A stretch of 64,000 bases of DNA from assembly GCF_032118995.1 (NCBI RefSeq), contig NC_092661.1, positions 8,494,494 to 8,558,493 of the forward strand, written 5' to 3'. Every line of letters starts with the position of its first letter. Positions within the stretch are counted from its first letter, which is position 1. A model generated the notes under the pieces. That model saw only the letters and a program-made list of their open reading frames with translations, ran no database searches and had not been told where the DNA came from. This document shows, one piece after another, positions 38,820 through 49,248 of this stretch. A program made the position numbers and the translations under genes. Source of the stretch: Asterias amurensis (lineage: Eukaryota > Echinodermata > Asteroidea > Forcipulatida > Asteriidae).

Positions 38820-39185
38820 AGCCATTGGACCCTTTCGGTTCAAAAAAAAAAAAAAAAGTTCACAGATTTACAAATAACTTACAGGGTTTACAGAAGGCAA
38901 TGGTGAAAGACTTCTCTTGAAATATTATTCCATGAAATGCTTTACTTTTTGAGAAAACAGCAAAACAATATAAATTCTCGTTAACGAGAATTACGGATTT
39001 ATTTTAAACACATGTCATGACACGGCGAAACGCGCGGAAACAAGGGTGGGTTTTTCCGTTGTTATCTCCCGACTCCGATGACCGATTGAGCCTAAATTTT
39101 CACAGGTTTGTTATTTTATATAGAAGTTGTGGTACACAGAGTGTGGGCCTTGGACAACACTGTTTACCAAAAGGGTCCAATGGCT
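38820..39185. mobile_element. MITE family 3b with exact TTAA duplication
   Basis: Flanked by TTAA at 38816-38819 and 39186-39189. The paralogous block at 41510-41525 reads TTCGCTTAAATTATCCCGTG with no insert, as does 50652, so the element and its target duplication are fixed by comparison. Termini AGCCATTGGACCC/GGGTCCAATGGCT. Confidence 0.9.
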
Positions 39186-39624
39186 TTAAATTATCCCGTG
39201 TTTAATTACACTACGTGCTTTTTTCCATTCCTGCAGTCCAGTAAGCATTGAGGTCATTTTGTCAATTGCTTCAACTTTGTCCAGTATTTAAGGCGGAAAT
39301 CTGAAGAAAAATTACTGGTAATAATATGAACCATTGAGTCAAGAATAGTAAAGTTGAAACCATGAATGTTTTTAAATAAAAAACCAACAACATACTTTTT
39401 TTGCACACTTTAACCGACTTCAGAAACGGTAGTGTGTATCGTGGGTAATTAAAGAGAAAACTGTCAGTTATTGATGGGCCAATCCTTTGTCTCATGGTAT
39501 TAAAGAGATGCTATAAATGAATTTGTATTCTGCAACTCCCGTAAGTACAACTTGTCATTGTAGTAATGCTGTGTAGTAAAGGTATTTTATTGTTTTGAAA
39601 TAAATGGCTAAAGCGTCCAATACA

Positions 39625-40225
39625 TTTAACCATTTAGCCACTGTACCGCCCAGCCGCCTATAGCGATACACTGTATGCGGTACGAGGAAACCTCGCTAGC
39701 TTGTGTTTGTAGAAAAAAAAAGGAACATCAAAAGAAAACTCGATAGTCATTAGTAGGTCTACGCATTTGTTAATATATCTAGTTGTTACATATCGTTATT
39801 AATTCTCCCTTCACAGTTGACTTGTCGAAGCTAATGATGAAATAATTTAGCTCTTACGAAAAAAAACGCTCATTAGTAAACAGGAAATTGTTCATCATTC
39901 ATGATGATATTGTCAAAAATTAACGCCTTCGCATTTAACCAGTATGAGCATTGAGCCAGACAAAAGCCTTGAAAAGCCATTGTGTCCATTTTATCCGTGC
40001 ACAAAAATATTCGCCATAAAAGTTACCATAGCCGTTTAACGAGAGGCATTTATTGTTCCCATGAGAACTTGTACTTTTATACAAATATTACCGAAAGGGT
40101 AAAAAATTGTGCATACACATTAAGCCATGGCTATATTTTAAAATTTGAACTACGATTCCAGTAATTTACTGCAATAATCTTGAGAAATTGGATTTCAGCA
40201 AACTCGGGCGGTGCAGGGACTAAAG
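39625..40225. mobile_element. 600-bp inverted-repeat element, copy 1
   Basis: Ends TTTAGCCACTGTACCGCCCA and GGGCGGTGCAGGGACTAAA are imperfect inverted repeats. The whole stretch is present in reverse orientation at about 53830-54405, inside the 4.9-kb foldback element. No open frame of note. Confidence 0.65.
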
Positions 40226-40356
40226 GGATAAATTGACAATTACTTTGTATTCATTGCTGGTGGTGCAAGGAAGTGTATTATGTCTTGGCGGTGTTTGGTT
40301 GGCTGCTGATGAGTAAAAATGAAGGGCCTTCCAAGCGGCGGAAGGGTGGGGTCCGG

Positions 40357-40893
40357 TGTGGCGGTCTCCCCGCTCTGGCATGCTCAGAGCTCCAGCATAC
40401 CAAGTACGGTAGTATTACGTCATGCCGTGCCTGCGCACACCAAGCGAAAAGTAGTCGATTTTAGTGCCGTGCCGAGTGCTCTACTCGTAGCTGTCTTGGC
40501 GGCGCCCATAAGTAAATCGTGTGGTGATGAACGAGTGGAGCGGCTGCGACAGTATTGTGAAAAAAGTAATCATGTAATAAAGTATTTAACGAGTGGGTGC
40601 TACGCAGAAGGTTTTTCTGAAAACCAGAAAATGGTTTTAGGTTGCTTCGCCCGTCGAAAAAGCACTCGTACGGTAACACAACAGGTCTCGAAGATTTAAT
40701 CGCGGTGCGCGCGGTAGGGGAAGTTATCGTACACTCGGCAGAGCACCGGAGACGTGAGCCCGCAACGCCAGCATGGTACATCATCCCGGAGAGCTAGGCA
40801 CGCCAGAGCTCTGAGACCGTGATTACTGCGTGCCAAAATGCCCTGTGACGTCGCCCAGAGCTCTGAGCATGCCGGAGCGGGGAGACCGCCACA
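40357..40893. mobile_element. Ginger-like non-autonomous transposon, copy 1
   Basis: Termini TGTGGCGGTCTCC/GGAGACCGCCACA, flanked by CCGG at 40353-40356 and 40894-40897. The paralogous sites at about 42240 and 56872 read GGTCCGGGCTGTAAC without insert. A truncated extra terminus follows to 40915. The interior has a frame (about 40497-40699) with RVERLRQYCEKSNHVIKYL and SENQKMVLGCFARRKS. Its pattern, tyrosine/leucine-rich YL-x-x-G then an R-R-K cluster, recalls the N-terminal region of GIN1/Ginger-type integrases. TGT...ACA ends and 4-bp duplications also fit Ginger. The expected start codon is TTG here, so this copy is dead. Family assignment is inference. Confidence 0.7.
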
Positions 40894-42308
40894 CCGGTGT
40901 GGCGGTCTCCCTGCTCCGGGGCTGTACCAGTAAATTTCCCAATCAATCAATCGGGACCTTCCTTGAAAATTAAAAAGTAAACTTAAATGAGCTTGTAAAC
41001 CTCGTTCGCACTCATAAAACAGATGGGATTTGTAGAGCTAAATTATCAGAAACATTGTTTAACAAATCAAATACTTGTCGATGTATCTTCCCATGAACAC
41101 CTTAAAAAAGGATCAAAATTTTTAAGCTCCTCCCCATCCAGGCAAGTTGTTATGAAACATTAAAGTCTGCAATCATTAAAAATATATCTGATCGTCTTCT
41201 GGAGAAAGCTGTCTCCAGCTGGCTTTCTTGAGCAAACTGATTGGTAGAGTCTTTTTCGTTATAAAATAAATATCTGATTTTGTGAAGCTTGTAATTTGCA
41301 ACACTTGTGATGAAAACAATGCAGTAGACACTAGGTGCAACATCTGTTGCTTTAATTACATTTCTATGTGTGTTTTCAGTGAAATTTAAATGTGAACGCC
41401 GGTTTATGCAAAAAAATAGCTTTATAAAGGTTTTGTAGTAGGCAGTAATAACACCAAACCTATGAAGCTGAAATTGTCACAACAATTGCAGTAACTTTGA
41501 TTCTTCGCTTAAATTATCCCGTGTTTAATTACACTACGTGCTTGTTTCCATTCCTGCAGTCCAGTAAGCATTGAGGTCATTTTGTCAATTGCTTCAACTT
41601 TGTCCAGTATTTAAGGCGGAAATCTGTAGAAAAATTACTGGTAATATTATGAACCATTGAGTCAAGAATAGTAAAGTTGAAACCATGAATGTTTTTAAAT
41701 AAAAAAAAAACAGCATACTTTTTCGTACACTTTAACCGACTTCAGAAATTGTTGCATCGTGTGGGTAACTAAAGAGAAAACTGTGAGTTATTGTTGGGCC
41801 AATCCTTTGTCTCATGGTAAGAGATGCTATAAATGAATTTGTATTCTGCAACTCCCGTAAGTACAACTTGCCATGTTTGTGATGCTGTGGTATCTTGTCT
41901 CAAATTGTAGTAATGCTGTGTGTAAAGGTAGTTAATTGTTTCAAAATAAATGGCTATAGCGTCCCATACAAAGAGATCAGTGCTCTTGTTTGACTTTTAA
42001 GTTTTTTTTGGTTTTTTTTACCTTATTTTACATTTATTTTTGACAATTACTTTGTTTTCATTACAGGTATTTTTCTATTTAAAAAGCAAACAAGGTTTCA
42101 TGCAAATGGTTTTGCTGAAATGGAATATCACTTAATATCCATTCTGCAGGTGGCGCAGGGAAGTTTCTTATATCTTGGTGGGGTCTGGTTGGCTGCTGGC
42201 TATTAAAAGGGGGAAGGGCCTTCCAAGTGGCGGTAGGGTGGGTCCGGGCTGTAACAGTAAATTTCCCAATCTGTCAATCGTGACCTTCCTGATAACGAGT
42301 AAACTTAA

Positions 42309-42690
42309 AGGAACACGTTGCCTTGGATCGGACGAGTTGGTCAAAACAAAAGCATTTGTAACCGTATTTTATAAAATGCATATGGTTGGAAAGATGTTTT
42401 AAAAGTAGAATACAATGATCCACACAAGTTTGCCTCGAAATTGCGTGGTTTTCCTTCTACTGTGCGAACTAACATGGTCGGCCATTTATGGGAGTCAAAA
42501 TTTTGACCCCCATAAATGGCCGACGTGTTAGTCGACAAGGTAAAAGGAAAACCACGCAATTTCGAGGCATGTTTGTGTGGATCATTGTATTCTACTTTTA
42601 CAACATCTTTCTACCCATATGCATTTTTTAAAAAACGGTTACAAACGCTTTTCAAAGACCAACTCGACCGATCCAAGGCAACGTGTTCCT
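42309..42690. mobile_element. MITE family 1 with exact TTAA duplication
   Basis: TTAA at 42305-42308 and 42691-42694. The unoccupied paralogue at about 40980 reads GTAAACTTAAATGAGCTTGT, so the insert is defined to the base. Inverted repeats and central palindrome as in the other copies. Confidence 0.92.
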
Positions 42691-43004
42691 TTAAATGAGC
42701 TCGTAAACCTCGTTCGCACTCATGAAACTGCTGTGATTTTGGATGTTGTTACGTTCAAAGTAGAGCTCAATATGTGAAACATTGTATAAAGGATCAAATA
42801 CTTGTCCAGCATGTATCTTCACATGGACACCTAAAAAACCTACTTGAACGAAAACCGCAAGTGTACAAATATCAATATCACATTAAACAACAGAACACAT
42901 TATAAACAAGTTGTAAAAGAGTACCCGTTAAAAAAATCGCTCAAGCTGTTTTAAAAGGGTAAAAATGTTTAAGCTCCTCCCCAGGCAAGTTATTATGGAA
43001 CATT

Positions 43005-43427
43005 GGGTCGTATGAATACAAACTAGTATTTGCTAGTAATTGTCAGTATTTACTACTTTTAATTCATACGACCCATTAAAAAAAAAAAAAAAGTTAACAG
43101 ATTTACATAGAATTTACAGGGTTTACAGAAGGTAATGGTGAAAGACTTCTCTTGAAATATTGTTCCATGAAATGCTTTACTTGTTGAGAAAACATCAAAA
43201 CAATATCAATTCTCGATAGCGAGAATTACGAATTTATTATAAACACATGTCATGACACGGCGAAACGCGCGAAAACAGGAGTGGGTTTTCCCGTTATTTT
43301 CTCCCGACTCAGATGACCGATTGAGCCTAAATTTTCACAGGTTTGTTATTTTATATATACAAGTTGTGATACACGAAGTGCGGGACTTGGACAATACTGG
43401 TTACCGAAAGTGTATAATGGCTTTAAA
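43005..43427. mobile_element. Small foldback followed by MITE family 3b remnant
   Basis: 43005-43076 is a short foldback with GGGTCGTATGAAT / ATTCATACGACCC ends. After a poly-A run, 43095-43427 matches the family 3b interior (CTTCTCTTGAAATATTGTTCC, CATGTCATGACACGGCGAAA) and the right terminus AAGTGTATAATGGCTTT. Left terminus missing. Confidence 0.7.
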
Positions 43428-43599
43428 CTTGAGCATTGTTTGATATAATTATTCATTCTGAAACGACTGAACTCTTCCAAATAAAAGTATTTATAGAACT
43501 ACCGAAGAACTATCGTACAGACCAGACATTATTGTCCGCACATTAATGTGTTGGATAAAATCAGCTCGTTTTGAAGCAGCCACGAGGACCAAGCATTGG

Positions 43600-43850
43600 T
43601 TTACGTTGGTTAGTGGTCTTTCATCCTGTCACGGAGTCTTGTCATTTTGGCGCCTTTTTTATTTGGAAGGAGGCAAGAGGTTTATCACAATGAACGGTAC
43701 GTTCCGATGTTCGATCATAAAAGACAAGTTTATCCTGACTGATTCCAGAGGGAAACGAATCAGTGAAACCTCAGTGTCTTCAAGATACCGAGGAGGTACG
43801 CTTCAGAAACTGGGATAACGGTCAAGTAAATCCTCCCATGGCTTGATGAT
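43600..43850 (+). pseudogene. Decayed type A lectin fragment
   Basis: TCCTGTCACGGAGTCTTGTC (43627) aligns with TCATGTCCGGAGTCTTGGCA of A1, the start of the lectin domain, and GAGGTACGCTTCAGAAACTGGGATAACGG (43794) aligns with the VEVAYRNW region. The part between is rearranged and the reading frame is lost after QVNPP. Diverged copies of the A spacer follow (43970-44100), so the remnant belongs to an old duplication of the cluster unit. Confidence 0.6.
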
Positions 43851-44230
43851 TTTAAATAGTTTACCAAAGTATGTTGCCTTCCACTTTTATCGTAGTATAC
43901 AGTCAGTATGGTTTGCCTGCATGCTGCTCAATGATCCAAATTAAGAGATACATAAGATTTTGACTACGAAACGCTTGTTTGATATCTTAACCCACAATAC
44001 AGTGCGCCACCAAGAGTTTCAAAATAGAAAAGTGTCGGCCAATCGGTACTGAGACTCTGCATTCTTCCAATGTTGAAAATGACTTATTAACTTGGGGTAA
44101 CTTTGAGAGTAGATGAACTTGAACATATTGTTATTTATTACACAGCTAGCGCAGTAACTCTGCGCTTGTATGTAAGCGGGAAAATGGTGTTCGTAAGCGC
44201 AAAATTTACATCATAAGATGTTTAAATATC

Positions 44231-44563
44231 ATGGGGGTATCTTGGCCGAGCGGATAAGAACACCGAAATCAAGCTCTGATGATTCTGTTCAGCAGAGTGT
44301 GGGTTTGAATCCCGGTCGTGACACTAATTTTTGTGTCCCAGAACAAGACACTTCACTATAATTACTTCTCTCCACCCAGGGGTAAATGGGTACCTGTGAG
44401 GGCAGAGATGGTTCTTGTGATATATTTAGCCGAGTAGCGCATTTGTTGCACAAGGCTGTAACTCCCCAGGGAGCTGAGATGGTTTCAGGAATGATTTAAG
44501 GCCGGACCAGGGGTATCAATTGAAGCACTTTGGGACACCCAAAATAGCGCTATACAAAAACTC
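44231..44563 (+). repeat. tRNA-derived SINE, fullest copy
   Basis: Head ATCTTGGCCGAGCGGATAAG and B-box-like GGGTTTGAATCCCGGTCGTG, resembling a Leu/Ser-type tRNA, then AACAAGACACTTCACTATAA, a middle region, and an end AGCGCTATACAAAAACTCAA. Internal RNA polymerase III boxes look good, so this copy may once have been active. Confidence 0.75.
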
Positions 44564-44974
44564 AATATAGGTTTTCTCGGTCAAATTCGGCAAATGAGCA
44601 GTCAATTTCATTTTCATGCGTTTGAATTAAAGCTGCAGTTGTTACTGCGGTTCAAATTCAGAATTCGGCCATTCAATTTCGTTTTGGGTCGAGTCAAATT
44701 CCTTTAGCATTCCTTTAGTTCAACTTAGTGTAGCGTCATTTTTTTTCGTGACACACACGCCTCAAGAAGCGTCTGCGAATTTGAATGCTGCTTTGATGAA
44801 TTGTTAAATTGAATAATTATTTTGTTAATTCGAATGATGTAACATTACATTTGACTAATCCCAAAACGAAATCGAATGACCCTTTTGAGTAGCATTCGAT
44901 TTTGCGCGAAATAGAATAGCTTGGTGGTTAAATTGGCTGCTCATATTCCGAAATTGACCGAGAAAACCTATATT
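44564..44974. mobile_element. MITE with AATATAGGTTTTCTCGGTCA termini
   Basis: Exact inverted ends AATATAGGTTTTCTCGGTCAA / TTGACCGAGAAAACCTATATT (20 bp or more), 411 bp. It is inserted at the 3' end of the SINE just upstream. The interior has many GAATTTGAAT/ATTCGAAT-type sub-repeats and no gene. A TA-type target is possible but not proven. Confidence 0.85.
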
Positions 44975-45449
44975 ATAACTCAATATTTTAACACTCTGGT
45001 GTTATTCAAACACAATACGATGTTAATTTTGATTATCTGAATCTAAATGCGACGACAACATGGTGATTTTATTTGCAAAAAACCTTTACTTGACTAACAG
45101 GAGAAATCACCATACAATCGATCCAAATATGTATCACAGCAAGTAAAATTGTCTTTATTTGACACTTTATAAGAATTAAATACTTGCAACGGATAACATT
45201 ATAGAAATGCATGTTTGAATCTTTGTACTGTGCAGAAAATAATCTTTGCACTGGTGTGGGAAAAAGTAATAAGGACGAAACTATAATTAGTAAACTGGTG
45301 GTGGGAACAACCAACATTCATGGTTTCTCACCACTCCTGGGGAAACCGTTCTTTCTCTCGGCCGGGATCTTCCCTCAGGAACTCACTCCCCATCAAACTG
45401 AGAAAGGAGACTGATCCACAGTGACCTTTTGGTGACGTTAAGGGTGATT

Positions 45450-46070
45450 GATGTTTCCGTTTTGGTATTATGGTTGAGAGGTTCGTTGTTTTTCTTTCTG
45501 GCCGAATCAAAGCAGCCGAGACACTTCAGTCGAGGCGTGTACAACTCATGAAAGACATAAGAAAGGTTCTGAAGCAAACAGGTTGGACTCATCAGTTTGG
45601 GGGAATCAAGATCAGTATAGGAAGGTATATTATCCACGATGGCTTTAATTCTATTTACCCAATCAATATTTTTCCATTTTGTGTTGGAGTGTTTTGAAGG
45701 GCGCATTGTATCAAAGACGCAGTCAATATTTTTCTTTGCAAGAGCTATTTTCAGAGGGAGTAAATTACTTTTCTATCCATATCAAAATAACAACAAGTAA
45801 TATCGCTTGTGGCTGAAGTTGATTGGCCAATAAAGTCTTTACAGACCTTTGTGGCTTCTGAATGGTTGGACCAACGCTGGTGTTCATGTTTATTCATAAT
45901 TCATTGTTGGTGATAGCCAATCAAAGTGTGCGCATTTTAGCAGACGAGTTTAGAATCGAGCTTGGTTGCGAAACAGAAATAGGAGATATCACAACTCGTC
46001 TGCGAGGCAAACCGTTTGAGTCGACTTTGTCTCTCGGAGAAGAATATCATTCGTACTCCAGAGGAGCTGT
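45450..46070 (+). promoter_or_regulatory. Upstream module of lectin A2
   Basis: Full copy of the A1 module: AATCAAAGCAGCCGAGACAC, AAGACATAAGAAAGGTTCTG, GCAGTCAATATTTTTCTTTG, then the shared part with GTTCATGTTTATTCAT, AGCCAATCAAAGTGTGCGC and CGACTTTGTCTCTCGGAGAA. 450 bp separate it from the A2 start codon, as in A1. Confidence 0.6.
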
Positions 46071-46524
46071 ATCAAATTACGTATCGTATTAAGTAATCTT
46101 GTGTTTATCCACGCCAAATTGTTCATAGTTTTAAGAACACTATTCTCAACATTTTGTCAGACCGACAGATTAAGATGTTGACTCCAAACTGTAACGCATC
46201 ACAACTTGTTTGAAGATTTATTCACCAAGTTGGTTAGTTTCCTTCGTAACCTCTTCAGGAGAATTGCGGTGCAAAGTCTGTTTATTACAACTCAACAACA
46301 AATTGATTGTAGTTGAGACATTCAAAGGATTTATCGAAGTCAACAAAGAAGTAGCTATTGGAAACATCAACCAGGGAAACAGATCTGGTGTGACAACCTC
46401 AACTAGTCCATATCCACACATCTGCCATGGTTTACAGGAACTGCAACCATTGGTTGTAACTTATAGAAACCACCGTGTACACGTAATGTATAGAGACTAT
46501 AACACGATGCCAATTAGTGTCAAT

Positions 46525-47043
46525 ATGTATTGTGTGTTCTTTACATTTGTGTGCACTGCCTTGCTAGATAGCTGCTGCTTTGGCGTGGTAGCCTCTCGAT
46601 ACGAGCAATGTTATACATTTATGTATGAGAACCGATCCTGTCCAGAGCATTGGCATTACTGGGGAATCTCATGCTACAAGATCACTGAGATGAGATTTAC
46701 CTGGGCAGATGCTAGAGACGAGTGTAGAAACCTGGGTGGTGTTCTTGGTGTACCGAGCTCTGATCCAGAACACGAGTTTATAGCGCAATTGATTCCAACT
46801 GGTGGAACAGTATGGCTCGACTGTAACGATATATACGTGGAGGGGAACTGGAAGTGCAGAGAGGGTAACGTAGAGGTCGCTTACAGAAACTGGTACTTTA
46901 CTGAACCGAATAATAAGGGAGATGAAGATTGTGCAGCTTTGAATAACGGGTATGGAAATGAGAGCCAATGGCATGATGTGAGTTGCAGCAGAGAAGAAAG
47001 AGCTCTTTGCAAAATGGCTGACAGACCACTCCTTCACGTGTGA
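46525..47043 (+). CDS. Secreted C-type lectin, type A2, 172 aa, intronless
   Basis: Start taken at ATG 46525 because it aligns with the A1 start; an in-frame ATG at 46507 would add six residues, and the longer upstream frame starts at TTG in the 5' UTR. Signal peptide MYCVFFTFVCTALLDSCCFG, then a C-type lectin domain: SCPEHWHYWGISCYK, DECRNLGGVLGVPSSD, VWLDCNDIYVEGNWKC, EPN, EDCAALNNGY, WHDVSC and ALCK. The C-terminal tail (ADRPLLHV) matches A1 (AGRPVLHV). Compared with A1 the changes concentrate in the loops after QLIP and after EPNN. All domain cysteines are kept, and A2 has extra Cys residues in the signal peptide. It should be functional. Confidence 0.9.
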   Translation: MYCVFFTFVCTALLDSCCFGVVASRYEQCYTFMYENRSCPEHWHYWGISCYKITEMRFTWADARDECRNLGGVLGVPSSDPEHEFIAQLIPTGGTVWLDCNDIYVEGNWKCREGNVEVAYRNWYFTEPNNKGDEDCAALNNGYGNESQWHDVSCSREERALCKMADRPLLHV

Positions 47044-47544
47044 CAGTTTGAATATTGAAGCTTCGAGTCTTTGTACTTGTGTTGAAACCTTAAGTGTGAT
47101 ATTAATGGAAAACTCCGTTTTGGGTCGACTAATTGTCTCTCTGAGAATAACATCATTCGTACTTAATGGAGAGCTGTGTCTTATTATCATATCGTGTATA
47201 AGCTGCCTTTGTGTGTATTAATCTACGCCAACTTGTTTTAAAGAAGTTCACAACATTTTGTCAGTAACCGACAAGTAGAAAATTTTTACTCCAAACTTTA
47301 ACGAATCACAACTTGTTTGAAGATTGTTTGAAGATTGTTAACCCAGTTGGTTAATTTTCGGAGCCACCTCATTAGGAGATGTACCTGTACTAGGACGCGG
47401 TTACAAAGCCTGTTGATTACAACTCAACAGCAATAAATAATATCGAAGTCTTTTATAGCGCACGTATCTAACAAACAAGGTACTCAAGGCGCTGAGTATA
47501 TACAAACTTTCAGAAAGATAGGTAATTGCAGTGATGAATTTTGA

Positions 47545-47765
47545 GACCCAATTATTTAGCACCTTATAAGGGTTTACAATGTGCTACGGCGCATACAGCA
47601 GCCACAGCCAGGAACACCGGGGCGAACCCCTTCTCTTTTCGAAAATTGCACTGGGTTCTTTTTTCATGCGTTACACAACACATGGGACCAGCGGCTTTAC
47701 GTCCCATCCGAAGGACAAAGCAATGGTTAAGTGTCTTGCTTATGTCACGGCTGGGGATATACCAT
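47545..47765 (-). repeat. SINE body, reverse orientation
   Basis: On the minus strand it reads as the body of the 18531-18860 SINE (CCCAGTGCAATTTTCGAAAA, CATTGCTTTGTCCTTCGGAT, GGGACGTAAAGCC). The head is lost. It lies in the leader region of the next lectin remnant. Confidence 0.7.
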
Positions 47766-47999
47766 TATTGAATTTCAGAGACTCACAAGATTTATAAATG
47801 TCAACACTGTATGCAAAAGAAGTAGCTTTTGGAAACATCAGCAGCAGGGAAACACTTCTGGTGTGTCAACTTCAACAAGTACAACAGTCAAAATCCTCAC
47901 CTATACTGCATGGTCTTTGAACTGCATCCATTGATTGTAGAAACCACAGCAGACTCGTACGTAGATATTTACTATATCATGGTGCCGATTGGTGTCAAT

Positions 48000-48140
48000 A
48001 TGTTGTGTGTGTTCTTCATATTATTGTCCACTGCCTTGCTAGATAGCTGCTGTTTTGGCGTGGTAGCATCTCGAGACCAGCGATTTTACACATTTTGTGT
48101 ATGATATAACACATCCTGTCCAGAGTCTTGGCGTTACTGG
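48000..48140 (+). pseudogene. Truncated type A lectin
   Basis: Begins with a good signal-peptide segment (MLCVFFILLSTALLDSCCFGVVASRDQ) but an insertion after YTF shifts the frame to a TGA at 48102. Homology continues through TCCTGTCCAGAGTCTTGGCG and stops at 48140, where the A-B spacer (CACATAAGATG...TATCGGGATTCACAATATGG) begins. The rest of the lectin domain is deleted. Leader sequence similar to A1/A2 is present upstream (47815-47999). Confidence 0.8.
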
Positions 48141-48169
48141 TGTATCCAAATTGAGACACACATAAGATG

Positions 48170-48900
48170 ATTGTTAACACGAAACAATTGTATGATATAT
48201 CGGGATTCACAATATGGGGCGCCACCATGAGTTTCTAAATGGACGAGAGGAGGCCGACCGGTGACATTGACTCTTTGAATATTGGAAATGACTCATTTGG
48301 GTTTTGAGTTGAGATGGAAATGAACAATAAAACATTTCACTTGTCCAGCTATTTGTCCCAGCACGGCCCACATGCACCGACCAATGGATACTAATATCGA
48401 TGAAATAAGGTATATTTCCCGTGGACGGTCACAATATATACAGTTACAATAACATCTGACGGCCACGATTGATAATGAAGAGAGTTAACGCGTTCCGTAT
48501 CTCAGCCTGTATGAAAACCGATTGACTTTTTCGTACATTATTGCCAACACGTCACTTCAAAGATTTATACCGGCAACTTCTGTGGCTGCCCCGATTACGC
48601 GATGGCAGACGTCACTGACTGCTGAGAAGTTGGTACTAGAATAGACTTATTTCTGGAGTAACCTTGGTCGGGTCCTGCAGATTTTAATACCAACATGAAG
48701 CGACATGACTTTAATTAGCTTCATAGTTTGTATCGATGGAAAGAGTTGGTTAAGGCGTTACCCTGACAACATATCCCGTTTGTCAGTTTCTTGCCTTTGT
48801 CGATGGATTGCAGATTTGTCTTACCCAAGGGAGCCAGTAATTTTTTGGAGGCTAAATTTGTAAAGACTGGTATCTTTTTTTTTCAATCCAGAAAGAATAC
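48170..48900 (+). repeat. Duplicated spacer between type A and type B lectins, copy 2
   Basis: Near copy of 36290-36960, with small indels. It keeps AACAATAAAACATTTCA (possible poly(A) signal) and the site TTTATACCGGCAACTTCTGT, which is the empty counterpart of the Ginger-like insertion at 57823. Confidence 0.85.
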
Positions 48901-49160
48901 AAAACACGTACCGTCTATGGCTTAAGCTGATTTTACCATGCCATTGCGAAAACTGGTGGCGTGTGAATGGTTAGACGACAGTTTGTGTTCATGTTTATTC
49001 ATGATGCATTGTTGGGATAAGCCAATCAAAGTGTGCGCATTTTAGCAGGCGAAAGCAGAATTTGACGAGCTTGATTGCGAAACACAAAAGAGAGATTACA
49101 CGATGCAACCGTTTGGGTCGACTTTGTCTCTCTGATAAGATATCGTTCGTACTTTAAGGA
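48900..49160 (+). promoter_or_regulatory. Upstream module of lectin B2
   Basis: Near copy of the B1 module: GTTCATGTTTATTCATGATG, AAGCCAATCAAAGTGTGCGC, CGATGCAACCGTTTGGGTCG and CTTTGTCTCTCTGATAAGA. The TATA-like site of B1 is altered here (TAGCTATACCGG). Confidence 0.6.
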
Positions 49161-49248
49161 TAGCTATACCGGAAATGTTATCTCATTGTATATGCATCTC
49201 CGTCAGAGAGTATTGTACATCTGTCTTGTATTCTTTTTGACGTCAATC

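Larger units (their letters stand above)
39190..42300 (+). repeat. Two successive copies of a lectin-cluster spacer block
   Basis: The block ATTATCCCGTGTTTAATTAC ... CAGTCCAGTAAGCATTGAGG ... GAGTCAAGAATAGTAAAGTT ... GGCCTTCCAAG(C/T)GGCGG(A/T)AGGG is present at 39188-40980 (with transposon insertions) and again at 41515-42300. A third copy is split over 50655-50745, 51308-51392 and 56317-56921. No gene of its own. Confidence 0.8.

Noticed and set aside
46210-46524. N-terminal extension of lectin A2 by about 105 codons
   Set aside because: Begins at TTG, lies in the 5' leader, and A1 has stops at the matching place. The conserved signal peptide starts at 46525.
49075-49248. N-terminal extension of lectin B2 (and the matching one of B1 at 37246)
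   Set aside because: Also begin at TTG and overlap the shared promoter module. The ATG before MKTL fits a signal peptide and is conserved.
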